From NCBI GenBank assembly GCA_009773395.1, contig WRPI01000010.1, forward strand, positions 1-40,279: DNA of 40,279 nt. The letters are read 5' to 3'. Within the stretch, counting starts at the first letter, position 1, and the number at the start of each line of letters is the position of its first letter. Of the stretch, positions 16,182-23,671 are shown piece after piece. A model generated the notes under the pieces. It made no database searches. It was not told the origin of the DNA and was given only the letters and a program-made list of their open reading frames with translations. The DNA is from Hyphomonadaceae bacterium (GTDB lineage Bacteria > Pseudomonadota > Alphaproteobacteria > Caulobacterales > Aquidulcibacteraceae). A program made the translations under genes and the position numbers.

Positions 16182-16898
16182 ATGAAAATTAGAACCCGCT
16201 TGATTGCCACCTTTGCCCTATTGTCGTTGCCAAACTTCAGTTTAGCGCAATCCCAACCCCCTAATAATGGGCAAAATGAAGCAGTCATAACAAGCGAAGA
16301 GTTACGGTTGTCGGCTATTGATAAAGAAGCAAATGAAACTCAATTTGAAGGAAAGATGATTAAAGTAGTAGGTAAGATTAGAAGTATTTCAGCTACGACC
16401 GATGGTAATGCCACTATAAATTTCACTAATGTTGAAGCTCATTTTTTGAAAGAAGCAAATGAACAAATTGCACAATTAAATAGAGGTGATTATATTACTT
16501 TTGAATGCACCGTTAGAAATGATGAAGAAGCTGTGTTTATTCAGCTTATTAATTGTGCTAACCCAGTCAAACAAATTTATGTGACGGCAGATGACTATTT
16601 CAATCAGTATGAAAATAATCAAATACGAGCTGACAGCTTATTTAATAATAAGTATATAATTATTTCCGGTATTTATAGAATGTCTGGCACTTTAAACGAT
16701 GGGAGGCATTATATAGGTATAAAGGCTGCTGGTGATTTTGCTGAAGTTACTGCAATTTTAGAACCAAGTATGTATCAGATTGCCAATGATTATATAAAGG
16801 AAAGTCCTAACATAGAATTATATTGCAATGCAGGTTATAGGTTTAACGCAGCGGGCACCGTTGGGCTCTCAAATTGTAAGTTTCTTACAGCCTATTGA
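16182..16898 (+). CDS. Secreted protein with two tRNA_anti-like OB-fold domains
   Basis: A 238-residue protein with a signal peptide (MKIRTRLIATFALLSL to LAQ, about 23 residues). Two similar halves follow. Each begins with an acidic helix and a K-x-x-x-V-G/S-G strand: NETQFEGKMIKVVGKIRSI near 45 and ENNQIRADSLFNNKYIIISG near 155. This is the pattern of tRNA_anti-like (OB-fold) domains found in many secreted proteins of unknown role. Two cysteines in each half (FECTV/INCA and YCNAG/SNCK) could form disulfides. ATG 16182 is chosen over the upstream ATG 16149 because it places the signal peptide first. It is AT-rich relative to the backbone and lies in the accessory patch. Confidence 0.65.
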   Translation: MKIRTRLIATFALLSLPNFSLAQSQPPNNGQNEAVITSEELRLSAIDKEANETQFEGKMIKVVGKIRSISATTDGNATINFTNVEAHFLKEANEQIAQLNRGDYITFECTVRNDEEAVFIQLINCANPVKQIYVTADDYFNQYENNQIRADSLFNNKYIIISGIYRMSGTLNDGRHYIGIKAAGDFAEVTAILEPSMYQIANDYIKESPNIELYCNAGYRFNAAGTVGLSNCKFLTAY

Positions 16899-17115
16899 AT
16901 TCAGTTTGTGAAATTTTGCGTTCATGCATTCTTGTCAAAGTCACAAATGCAATATTTCGGGGTTATTTCGGTATTTCGAGGACATTTGAAGACGTTGCTG
17001 GGGCAGGTTATCAATTGCATAATTAGGTAGTTCCATTTTTTTTCACCTTTGGTTTGGGTCCGCGCTTTCCTTGTATTACTTCTGCGCCATATTGCGCGTC
17101 AAATTTTTTGAGCCA
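16899..17115. other. Gene-free stretch before the zinc-ribbon frame
   Basis: No gene, hairpin terminator or RNA could be supported here. The sequence has scattered T runs (17036-17043) but no stem in front of them. Together with the doubtful frame at 17116-17319, the gap between the OB-fold gene and tRNA-Leu is about 500 bp. Confidence 0.5.
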
Positions 17116-17319
17116 TTATTTCGCGCCTACTTTTTTAACAATTAATTCATTAGCGCGAATTTTACCCCATAGCGCAGCAACAGCCTTATTATCGCGCGAG
17201 ATATGTTCACAGTTTATGCAATTGATAAACTGCCCCTTATATGTTGTGATGTTCCAGACTAGGATTCCAGAATTTCCACGAGATCCCCGACAAATCTTGC
17301 AGATTTTCGGGGAAGACAA
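17116..17319 (-). CDS. Possible zinc-ribbon small protein with REP-derived N-terminus
   Basis: A 67-residue frame carries two CxxC pairs (KICKIC near residue 7 and INCINC near 33). After them it reads EHISRDNKAVAALWGKI, which resembles small phage zinc-ribbon proteins of the Lar type (C-x2-C then a short helix with A-x-x-x-W). The first 17 codons coincide with the REP-like palindrome at 17278-17319, so the true start may have been replaced when the repeat inserted. It may be a remnant. No ribosome site is seen. Coding status is doubtful, but codons downstream of the repeat look protein-like. Confidence 0.35.
   Translation of the reverse strand: MSSPKICKICRGSRGNSGILVWNITTYKGQFINCINCEHISRDNKAVAALWGKIRANELIVKKVGAK
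17278..17319 (-). repeat. REP-like palindromic unit
   Basis: ACGAGATCCCCGA and TCGGGGAAGACA flank a 16-base centre. It is the reverse orientation of the 14490 unit. It overlaps the 5' end of the zinc-ribbon frame. Confidence 0.7.
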
Positions 17320-17406
17320 TTTCCCTTAAACGCGCGTGGTGCAATTCCTGCCATTTGGGGGTTTTATTATTTGCTCCTTTGCACTATGCCGACATTTGAT
17401 AAATGG

Positions 17407-17491
17407 GCGCACGTGGCGGAACTGGTAGACGCGCAACGTTGAGGTCGTTGTGGGGAGACCCGTGGAGGTTCGAGTCCTCTCGTACGCACCA
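17407..17491 (+). tRNA. tRNA-Leu (anticodon GAG)
   Basis: An 85-nt class II tRNA with long variable arm and encoded CCA. The anticodon stem CAACG/CGTTG holds loop TTGAGGT, giving GAG, which reads CUU/CUC. The T arm is GGAGG-TTCGAGT-CCTCT. The acceptor stem GCGCACG/CGTACGC has one non-Watson-Crick pair (C4 opposite A69), unusual for a functional tRNA. Confidence 0.93.
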
Positions 17492-17517
17492 AATTTTGCA
17501 AAGGCAAAATTTGGTTT
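17489..17517 (+). terminator. Terminator of tRNA-Leu
   Basis: CCAAATTTTGC (17489-17499) pairs perfectly with GCAAAATTTGG (17504-17514) around AAAG, followed by a T-rich segment. The CCA end of the tRNA forms the base of the stem. Confidence 0.75.
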
Positions 17518-17532
17518 ATTTATCTGGCGTTC

Positions 17533-17640
17533 AAGTGCTTCGCACTTTTGGCGGCACGCAGCCTGCGCTCCCACTTGGTCGCTAGGTCGCTTTGCTCCCA
17601 CTTTTGCGGCAAGTTTTTGGGGATTTTCGCTTCGCGAAAA
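17533..17640 (+). other. Two small hairpins in the tRNA-mgtE gap
   Basis: AAGTGC-TTC-GCACTT lies at 17533-17547 and TTTTCGC-TTC-GCGAAAA at 17624-17640. The segment between is GC-rich with repeated GCTCCCACTT words (17567 and 17594 regions). The second hairpin lies 28 bases before the mgtE start and could affect its translation. It has no similarity I recognise to the M-box magnesium riboswitch. Confidence 0.4.
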
Positions 17641-17667
17641 ATTTTGGGGTTAAACCAATGACAGGTG

Positions 17668-19113
17668 ATGGCAGTAGTGGAAAATTTACCACCTACCAAC
17701 CAATCAAAGTCAAAAGCGCCAGATAACGCTGGCGCAGGGGCGGAGTTGCATCAGGGTTCCGCCGATTTCGCCAAAAAACGCTCCCACACAATTGTAAATA
17801 TTATTGCCGCCGTTGGTGATGGCGATATTATCTTCTTGCGCCAGCTTATACATGGCCTGCACCCCGCTGATATTGCGTCAATATTGGCCGATATTCCGGA
17901 AACTGCCGCCCGAACTTTTATCCGCCTGATTGGTGAAGAATTAGATTCTGAAGTTTTTGCCGAGCTTGACGAAGACACCAAAGAACTCGTGCTCGAAGTT
18001 TTGCCAACCAAGGCAGTTGCCCGTGCGCTCGAAGATTTGGATTCGGATGACGCGGTGGCCTTTATTGAGGAACTTGATGAGGCCGAGCGGGCCGAAGTTT
18101 TGGCGCAAACATCCGATGAAGTTCGGGCTTCAATCGAAGGCGCAATGGCGTTTGAAGAAGACACCGCTGGTCGCCTTATGCAGCGCGAATTTGTTGCCGC
18201 GCCCGAGTTTTGGAATGTCGGCCGCACCATAGATCACATGCGTGCCACGGGCGAAGATTTGCCCGATTTGTTTTTTGAAATATACGTCGTGGATCCCGCT
18301 TTTCGCCCCATAGGCGCGGTTGCGGTTTCAAAGCTGATGCGCGCGCCGCGTGGCGTGCCGTTAAAAACTTTGATGGAAAATATCCACGTTATTATTCGCC
18401 CCGAAAATGACCAAGAAGACGTGGCATATTCTTTCCAAAAATACCACTTGATTTCGGCACCCGTGGTCGATCAAGGCGGGCGCTTGACTGGTATGATTAC
18501 GGTTGATGACATGGTGCAAGTTTTGCAAGAAGAAAACCAAGAGGATTTATTGGCACTTGCGGGCGTTAGCGACGCTTCGACAACCGATGATGTGTGGTCA
18601 TCAATGGTTGCGCGTTTGCCGTGGTTGGTCATAAACCTTGTAACTGCGCTTACTTCTTCGTTCTTTATATCAAAATTCAGTGGTCTTATTTCGCAAATTG
18701 TGGCTTTGGCGGTGTTGATGCCGATGGTTGCGTCTTTGGGCGGCAATGCGGGAACCCAAACTTTGGCGGTGGCGGTGCGGGCATTATCGGCGCGCGAATT
18801 AAACCGCAATAATGCGATGAAAGTTGTGTTTCGCGAAGCCATGACCGGGGTATTAAATGGTTTGGTTATTGCAACGGTTCTTGCGACGGTTGCCGGGCTT
18901 TGGTTTCATAATCCAACCATTTCTTTGACGATTGGTCTTGCGGTCACAATGAATTTTGTAGCGGCGGGTTTGGCGGGGATATTGGTTCCCTTAACGCTTG
19001 AAAAATTCGGGCAAGATCCAGCAGTTTCGTCGGGCGTGATTGTGACGTTCGTTACCGATATGGTTGGCTTTGTCGCCTTCTTGGGCTTGGCGACTTTGAT
19101 TGTAAGCCAATAA
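17668..19113 (+). CDS. mgtE: Magnesium transporter MgtE
   Basis: An inner-membrane Mg2+ channel of about 481 residues. It has the usual order: a superhelical MgtE_N domain (about 45-155, IVNIIAAVGDGDIIFLRQL), two CBS domains (about 160-285) that sense cytosolic Mg2+, and a five-helix pore domain (about 305-481). Pore signatures are PMVASLGGNAGTQT and the final helix SSGVIVTFVTDMVGFVAFLG, whose TDM aspartate corresponds to the ion-binding residue of the family. Starts GTG 17665, ATG 17668 and GTG 17677 are close together. The ATG is used here. It is monocistronic. Confidence 0.95.
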   Translation: MAVVENLPPTNQSKSKAPDNAGAGAELHQGSADFAKKRSHTIVNIIAAVGDGDIIFLRQLIHGLHPADIASILADIPETAARTFIRLIGEELDSEVFAELDEDTKELVLEVLPTKAVARALEDLDSDDAVAFIEELDEAERAEVLAQTSDEVRASIEGAMAFEEDTAGRLMQREFVAAPEFWNVGRTIDHMRATGEDLPDLFFEIYVVDPAFRPIGAVAVSKLMRAPRGVPLKTLMENIHVIIRPENDQEDVAYSFQKYHLISAPVVDQGGRLTGMITVDDMVQVLQEENQEDLLALAGVSDASTTDDVWSSMVARLPWLVINLVTALTSSFFISKFSGLISQIVALAVLMPMVASLGGNAGTQTLAVAVRALSARELNRNNAMKVVFREAMTGVLNGLVIATVLATVAGLWFHNPTISLTIGLAVTMNFVAAGLAGILVPLTLEKFGQDPAVSSGVIVTFVTDMVGFVAFLGLATLIVSQ

Positions 19114-19177
19114 GCGGCACGAAATTCGCACAAATATTGCCAAAGGGCGAATTGCGTCTCGTTTTGGAACAATTTCT

Positions 19178-20254
19178 ATGTCACAATTAGGGCTATCGCG
19201 CACTGCGCTTGACTTGATAAAAAGTTTTGAAGGCTTTCGTGCCAAAGCAGCACCAATTGCATCTGGCGCTTATACGATAGGCTATGGTCACAAAGCCACA
19301 GCACGCGAAGGTCAGCAAATAACTCGTGAGCAGGCTGAAGAATTATTGCGTTGGGATTTGCGCCCAGTGGAAGATGCAGTGCGCCAAACTTGCCTTGCAC
19401 CATTAACCCAGCCGCAATTTGATGCATTGGTTTCGTTCGCATTTAATATTGGCGTTGAAAATTACCGCAAAAGCGATGTTTTGCAACACCTCAATCAAGG
19501 CGAACCGATTGCCGCCGCCCTCGCGATAAGTGCGTGGCGGCGCGCCAGTTTTAATGGCAAAATTATTATTGTTGATGCTTTGGTAAGGCGGCGCGCGGCC
19601 GAAGTTTCATTGTTCCTTGAAACTATCGGCCCAAGGCCCGCCGCGCCGACTTCAGTGATTGAACCAAAACTTGACTATGCGGCAGCATTATTAGTTCCCA
19701 AAAACAGCGAAATCCGCCAAGCAGTGCCAATCAATGGTAGTGGCGATTTCACTTTGGCGCAAACCAAGCCGCAACCAGCCGACGAAGTTGCAACGGCAAA
19801 CGTTGGGCTAACCCCATTTCCAGAAGCCGAATTACAGCCCGATGAAGCGCCAGTTCAAAGCGAAGATTTAGCGCAAATCGAAGCCGCCAATCAGCAAGAT
19901 TTGCAAGCCAATCCGCCTGCGAATGATTTGGTAGCCGAGGCAAAATCCGACGCCGCGAGCGAACCCGCCGCTAAAGCCAAGCCGCTTGATGCATTTAAGG
20001 GCCAAGGCGTTGAACTCAAAGCTCCTGCACCTGAACCAATTGATTATTCCACCTATATTATGTGGGCAATTTTCGCTGCTGGTCTCATTGCACTGGTTTA
20101 TGGCTTGTCGCAATTGTCAGCGCTTGGTTGGTTAAATGCACAATCAATGCCAGCAAATACTGATGATAAAAGCACTGCCTATTGGCTTGTAAGCGCCGCT
20201 GGGTTGTTAAGCACAATTGTCTGCGGCTACGCATTATTGCGTGAGAAAAAATAA
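19178..20254 (+). CDS. spmX: SpmX-like polar localisation factor (degenerate GH24 muramidase + 2 TM)
   Basis: A 358-residue protein with three parts. An N-terminal phage-type muramidase domain (about 5-150) has E18 in KSFEGF and the GAYTIGYGH loop at 30-38, but the position of the second catalytic acid (about residue 27) is Ile. A Pro/Glu/Ala-rich acidic linker spans about 160-285. Two C-terminal transmembrane helices (about 288-315 and 330-353) end in REKK. This is the SpmX architecture. In Caulobacter SpmX marks the old pole and recruits and activates the histidine kinase DivJ, and in relatives it directs stalk placement. The muramidase fold in that family serves assembly rather than lysis. 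There is no signal peptide and no phage lysis gene nearby, which argues against an endolysin. Confidence 0.85.
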   Translation: MSQLGLSRTALDLIKSFEGFRAKAAPIASGAYTIGYGHKATAREGQQITREQAEELLRWDLRPVEDAVRQTCLAPLTQPQFDALVSFAFNIGVENYRKSDVLQHLNQGEPIAAALAISAWRRASFNGKIIIVDALVRRRAAEVSLFLETIGPRPAAPTSVIEPKLDYAAALLVPKNSEIRQAVPINGSGDFTLAQTKPQPADEVATANVGLTPFPEAELQPDEAPVQSEDLAQIEAANQQDLQANPPANDLVAEAKSDAASEPAAKAKPLDAFKGQGVELKAPAPEPIDYSTYIMWAIFAAGLIALVYGLSQLSALGWLNAQSMPANTDDKSTAYWLVSAAGLLSTIVCGYALLREKK

Positions 20255-20315
20255 GCGCGAATCTGTTCTTCGCTGTGTGTGGCAGGGTTAGTGGGGTCAA
20301 CACGACATAGGAAGA

Positions 20316-21413
20316 CTAATTCGCAAACCGAAAATGCATCACATCGCCATCGCGGACTTGGTATTCTTTGCCTTCTAGCCTCATTTTGCCGGCTTCTTTT
20401 GCGCCTTGTTCGCCTTTGAAACTTACGAAATCATCATAGGCAATAGTTTCGGCGCGGATGAAGCCTTTTTCGAAGTCGCCATGAATAACGCCTGCGGCTT
20501 TGGGGGCGGGGCAGTTTTTGGGTATGGTCCATGCCCGCGCTTCTTTGGGGCCAATCGTGAAATATGTGGCAAGGCCAAGTAGGTCATAACCCGAGCGAAT
20601 AAGGCGGTTTAGGCCGGGTTCGGAAAGGCCGTTCATTTCGAGATATTCGGCGGCTTCATCATCGCTTAGTGCCGCCAAATCGGCCTCCATTTGCGCGCAT
20701 ATGGTTACGGATTGCGCGTTTTCGCTTTTGGCATGGGCGTCAACTTTCGCAGAATAATCATTGCCAGCGCTCGCAGCATCTTCATCAACATTGCAGACAT
20801 ATAAAACTGGTTTTGCGGTCAAAAGTTGCAACATATCCCATGCTTTTTTGTCTTCGAGATCGGGCATATAAAGCCGCGCAGGTTTGCCCATATCCAATAG
20901 TTTTTTGGCTTCAATGCAAAGCGCCAATGTTTGTTTTGCGTCCTTGTCATTTTGTTTGGCTTTTTTCTCCAAATTGACAATGCGCTTTTCAAGGCTTTCT
21001 AAATCCGCCAACATCAATTCGGTTTCGACAGTTTCAAGGTCTGACAACGGGTCCACGCGGCCCTCAACATGGGTGATGTCGTCATTATCAAAACAGCGTA
21101 ATACATAGGCGATTGCGTCACATTCACGGATTGTCGCGAGGAATTGATTGCCTAATCCTTCGCCTTTGGAGGCCCCGCGCACAAGGCCTGCAATATCAAC
21201 AAAATTCATGCGGGTTGGGATAATTTCCTTGGAGCCAGCGATAGCAGCCAACACATTGAGCCTTGGTTCGGGCATAGCGACTTCGCCAACGTTTGGTTCA
21301 ATTGTGCAAAAAGGGTAATTCGCCGCCTGTGCTGCCGCAGTTTTGGTCAATGCATTAAAAAGCGTCGATTTCCCAACATTCGGCAAGCCAACAATACCAC
21401 ACTTAAAACCCAT
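20316..21413 (-). CDS. ychF: Redox-regulated ATPase YchF/OLA1
   Basis: A 365-residue Obg-related P-loop ATPase that binds ribosomes and links translation with oxidative stress. The P-loop is GLPNVGKST near residue 8. The G3 region DIAGLVRGASKGEGLGNQFL is intact. The G4 position reads NVDE instead of NKxD, which is the hallmark that gives the family ATP preference. A coiled-coil arm (about 135-185) and a C-terminal TGS domain ending in YQVRDGDVMHFRF complete it. ATG 21413 is chosen over the upstream ATG because AGGT lies 3-6 bases before it and the family begins MGFKCGIVG. Confidence 0.97.
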   Translation of the reverse strand: MGFKCGIVGLPNVGKSTLFNALTKTAAAQAANYPFCTIEPNVGEVAMPEPRLNVLAAIAGSKEIIPTRMNFVDIAGLVRGASKGEGLGNQFLATIRECDAIAYVLRCFDNDDITHVEGRVDPLSDLETVETELMLADLESLEKRIVNLEKKAKQNDKDAKQTLALCIEAKKLLDMGKPARLYMPDLEDKKAWDMLQLLTAKPVLYVCNVDEDAASAGNDYSAKVDAHAKSENAQSVTICAQMEADLAALSDDEAAEYLEMNGLSEPGLNRLIRSGYDLLGLATYFTIGPKEARAWTIPKNCPAPKAAGVIHGDFEKGFIRAETIAYDDFVSFKGEQGAKEAGKMRLEGKEYQVRDGDVMHFRFAN

Positions 21414-21463
21414 TTTACCTATCCTCAAAAACTGTGTGCGGGTCTTTAGCGCGGTGGGCGCAG

Positions 21464-21492
21464 TTTTAGAAGGGGGAAGGGTGCAAAACCTA
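21464..21492 (-). repeat. 29-bp intergenic repeat, copy 1
   Basis: Matches the element at 23076-23104 in 27 of 29 positions (core AGAAGGGG and GGGTGCAAAACCTA). It lies 26 bp past the Sel1 gene stop and about 50 bp before the ychF start. Confidence 0.7.
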
Positions 21493-21518
21493 ATTCACTT
21501 GTTACGCAATTTTTCAAA

Positions 21519-23012
21519 CTAACGTTTAGCTCTGCAAGAGACGCTACCGTCCTTAGTTTCGCATAAGGTGTCGAAATTTGAGTTTAATCTTTCCATCGCA
21601 AAAGCACTGCCGAGACGCGCTGCCCTTAATAAAAGCTCTTTAGCACGTGGTAAATTAACTGGTACGCCAAGTCCAATTTCATTCGCAGCACCCAAATAGG
21701 CAATTCCCAAAGCATTGTTTTGGGTGACCGCTTTGTTTATCCAGGATAGACCTTCCGCTTTATTTTGCTCAACTCCTTCGCCATTTAACAAAGCTCTGCC
21801 ATGCTCTGCCATACCATCGACAAAATCGGCATCTGCTGATTTGGAGAACCAGAAATCGGCTTTGGCAAGGTCTTTGGTGACTATTGTGCCACTTCGATAA
21901 ATCCGTCCAAGGTAAGTCATAGCTTCGCCATCACCGCGAGAGGCCGACAGTTCGAGGAGCGAAATCGCATATTCGGGATTGATTGGAACTCCAGCACCGT
22001 TCATATATGCAAGCGCTAGATTGTTCATTGCCAATGTGTCACCGCGCTCCGCACCAGCGGTCAACCATGCAACCGCTTCGGGTTCATTTTTTGCGATGCC
22101 TTGACCAAGCATTAGCGCGGTCCCGTAATTTGTCATTCCCCAAGTGTAACCCGCGCGCGCAGATTTTCCATAATATGTTGTGGCGAGTACGAGGTTCCTC
22201 TCGACGTGATTTCCATATTCATACATGTGGCCCAAACGGTTCGATGCTCGACCATTTCCAGCGTCCGCACTTCTGCGGATTAAAGACACTCCACGCTCAA
22301 CGTCAACGGTAACCCCACGACCATCAAGTAGGTTTTGGCCAAATTCTAACATCCCAACCGTGTTTCCCGATTCTGATGATTTTCGATACCATTCGGATTC
22401 TGCAGCGAAATCCTGTTCCACGCCAGTTCCGTAATGGAAGTAGTTAGCCGTATCATTCATGGCTTGTTCATTGCCAAGCGTTGCTGCGCGTTCCATTAAT
22501 TGCGCCGAAAGCACGATATCTTTCGGAACGCCATCACCAGAATAGACGATAACGGCATACATACGAACGCCTAATGCATTCCCGCCATCCATCGACTTGC
22601 TAAATAGCCTGACAGCTTCCGCTTTGTCTTGATCGATGAAATAGCCCCTGCGGTAGAATTGGGCCAAATAGGCCGTCGAACTTAAATTTCCAAGTTCATG
22701 CGACCGCAAAAAATATGAATGAGCTCGCGGGAGATTTATAGAATCTACCTCATCTCGAAAATAATAACATCCCAGAATAAAATTTGCTTCATCGTCCCCA
22801 TCCCGTGCTTTGGTTTCTAACTCGGACAGTCGTTCATAGGCGCGAACAATAGTTATGATGCGAGAACAAGGGATGGTGGCTTGTTGAACTGCGGTTAAAG
22901 TTGGCGCGACGCTTGCTTCCCTGTCAGCGGTTTGCGCCGCTGCGACGCCACTCGATATTGCGGTAAATAATAATGCCAGTTGGATACAAACGAAGCCTAA
23001 CAATCTTGTCAT
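21519..23012 (-). CDS. Secreted Sel1-repeat protein
   Basis: A 497-residue protein with a signal peptide (LLGFVCIQLALLFTAISSG then AAAQ). About ten tandem Sel1-like (SLR/TPR-type) alpha-alpha repeats of 36 residues follow from about 65 to 480. Typical units are NALGVRMYAVIVYSGDGVPK and AMTYLGRIYRSGTIVTKDLA. Such solenoids bind partner proteins, and in alphaproteobacteria periplasmic members act in envelope signalling or polysaccharide production. No catalytic domain is seen. Cysteines near both ends (IPCSRI, DTLCETKDGSVSC) may form disulfides. It is co-directional with ychF and the small secreted protein, with 100-bp gaps containing a shared 29-bp element. Confidence 0.85.
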   Translation of the reverse strand: MTRLLGFVCIQLALLFTAISSGVAAAQTADREASVAPTLTAVQQATIPCSRIITIVRAYERLSELETKARDGDDEANFILGCYYFRDEVDSINLPRAHSYFLRSHELGNLSSTAYLAQFYRRGYFIDQDKAEAVRLFSKSMDGGNALGVRMYAVIVYSGDGVPKDIVLSAQLMERAATLGNEQAMNDTANYFHYGTGVEQDFAAESEWYRKSSESGNTVGMLEFGQNLLDGRGVTVDVERGVSLIRRSADAGNGRASNRLGHMYEYGNHVERNLVLATTYYGKSARAGYTWGMTNYGTALMLGQGIAKNEPEAVAWLTAGAERGDTLAMNNLALAYMNGAGVPINPEYAISLLELSASRGDGEAMTYLGRIYRSGTIVTKDLAKADFWFSKSADADFVDGMAEHGRALLNGEGVEQNKAEGLSWINKAVTQNNALGIAYLGAANEIGLGVPVNLPRAKELLLRAARLGSAFAMERLNSNFDTLCETKDGSVSCRAKR

Positions 23013-23075
23013 TTAGTCGCCCCCGAAAACTCCTCTCGGAATGCCCGATGACAATCATTAACCTGCCCAATACTT

Positions 23076-23104
23076 TTTTAGAAGGGGCAGGGGTGCAAAA
23101 CCTA
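23076..23104 (-). repeat. 29-bp intergenic repeat, copy 2
   Basis: Second copy of the 21464 element, 20 bp downstream of the small secreted protein's stop and about 64 bp before the Sel1 gene start. The position relative to the flanking genes parallels copy 1. Confidence 0.7.
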
Positions 23105-23124
23105 CCCCCTCCAAAATTAAACCA

Positions 23125-23559
23125 TTAAGGCGTGATTGTGTATGACAATTCAACCGAGCCATTGCGGCCGCCGTTGAACGAAACACAATAAGTGCCAGGG
23201 TTTAGCCGTAAAGAGCTTAATGCGGGTTGGCTCTGCGAGCCGCCGATGGTTTGCCGATACCAATAGACATCGCCGCCTTGTGCCGGGCAATTGCCACGCG
23301 AAATTTCAAAGCCGCCATCATTAATCATATTGCCAGTGCCGCAACCAAAGCCGCCAGAAAAGCGCGTAATTGAAAAATTGGTCGCGACTTGACCGCCCGC
23401 GACCACAAATTCGCGTTGGGTTGGGTCGCACGCCGAATTTACACCGGCAGCGATTGTGCGATTGCTATCCGCAAATGCGGGGCCTTGGATTATTGCAAAT
23501 GCGCCAAGTGCAACCGCCAAACTCGCACCAATGGTCAATATTTTACGAAATTGTTTCAT
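23125..23559 (-). CDS. Small secreted cysteine-containing protein
   Basis: 144 residues with a clear signal peptide (ILTIGASLAVALGAFAIIQG then PAFADS). The mature part is beta-rich and has four cysteines (NSACDPT, GGFGCGTG, GNCPAQGG, GTYCVSF), probably two disulfides. It also has a final strand pair GSVELSYTITP that resembles small beta-sandwich secreted domains. GAGGAG lies 9 bases before the ATG. I do not recognise a family. It lies between the FemAB-like gene and the Sel1 gene on the same strand. Confidence 0.65.
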   Translation of the reverse strand: MKQFRKILTIGASLAVALGAFAIIQGPAFADSNRTIAAGVNSACDPTQREFVVAGGQVATNFSITRFSGGFGCGTGNMINDGGFEISRGNCPAQGGDVYWYRQTIGGSQSQPALSSLRLNPGTYCVSFNGGRNGSVELSYTITP

Positions 23560-23671
23560 GATATGAACTCCTCAAAAATAGAATTGTCGTATTGCCGACA
23601 CTATTAATGTGGGAATTGTCAGCAGATGGTTCAACACAAAACCGCCGAATTATGGTCGCTGCGACACTATG

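Noticed and set aside
17326-17601. Minus-strand frame of 91 codons across tRNA-Leu
   Set aside because: It is the antisense of the tRNA. The peptide ERTRTSTGLPTTTSTLR is the familiar artefact of translating tRNA-Leu backwards.
17533-17667. Leader of mgtE considered as an M-box or other Mg riboswitch
   Set aside because: The segment has only two small hairpins and none of the conserved M-box pattern I could recognise.
19178-20254. Lysozyme-like gene considered as a phage endolysin
   Set aside because: It has two C-terminal membrane helices, an acidic linker and a missing catalytic acid, with no holin or phage genes nearby. SpmX fits better.
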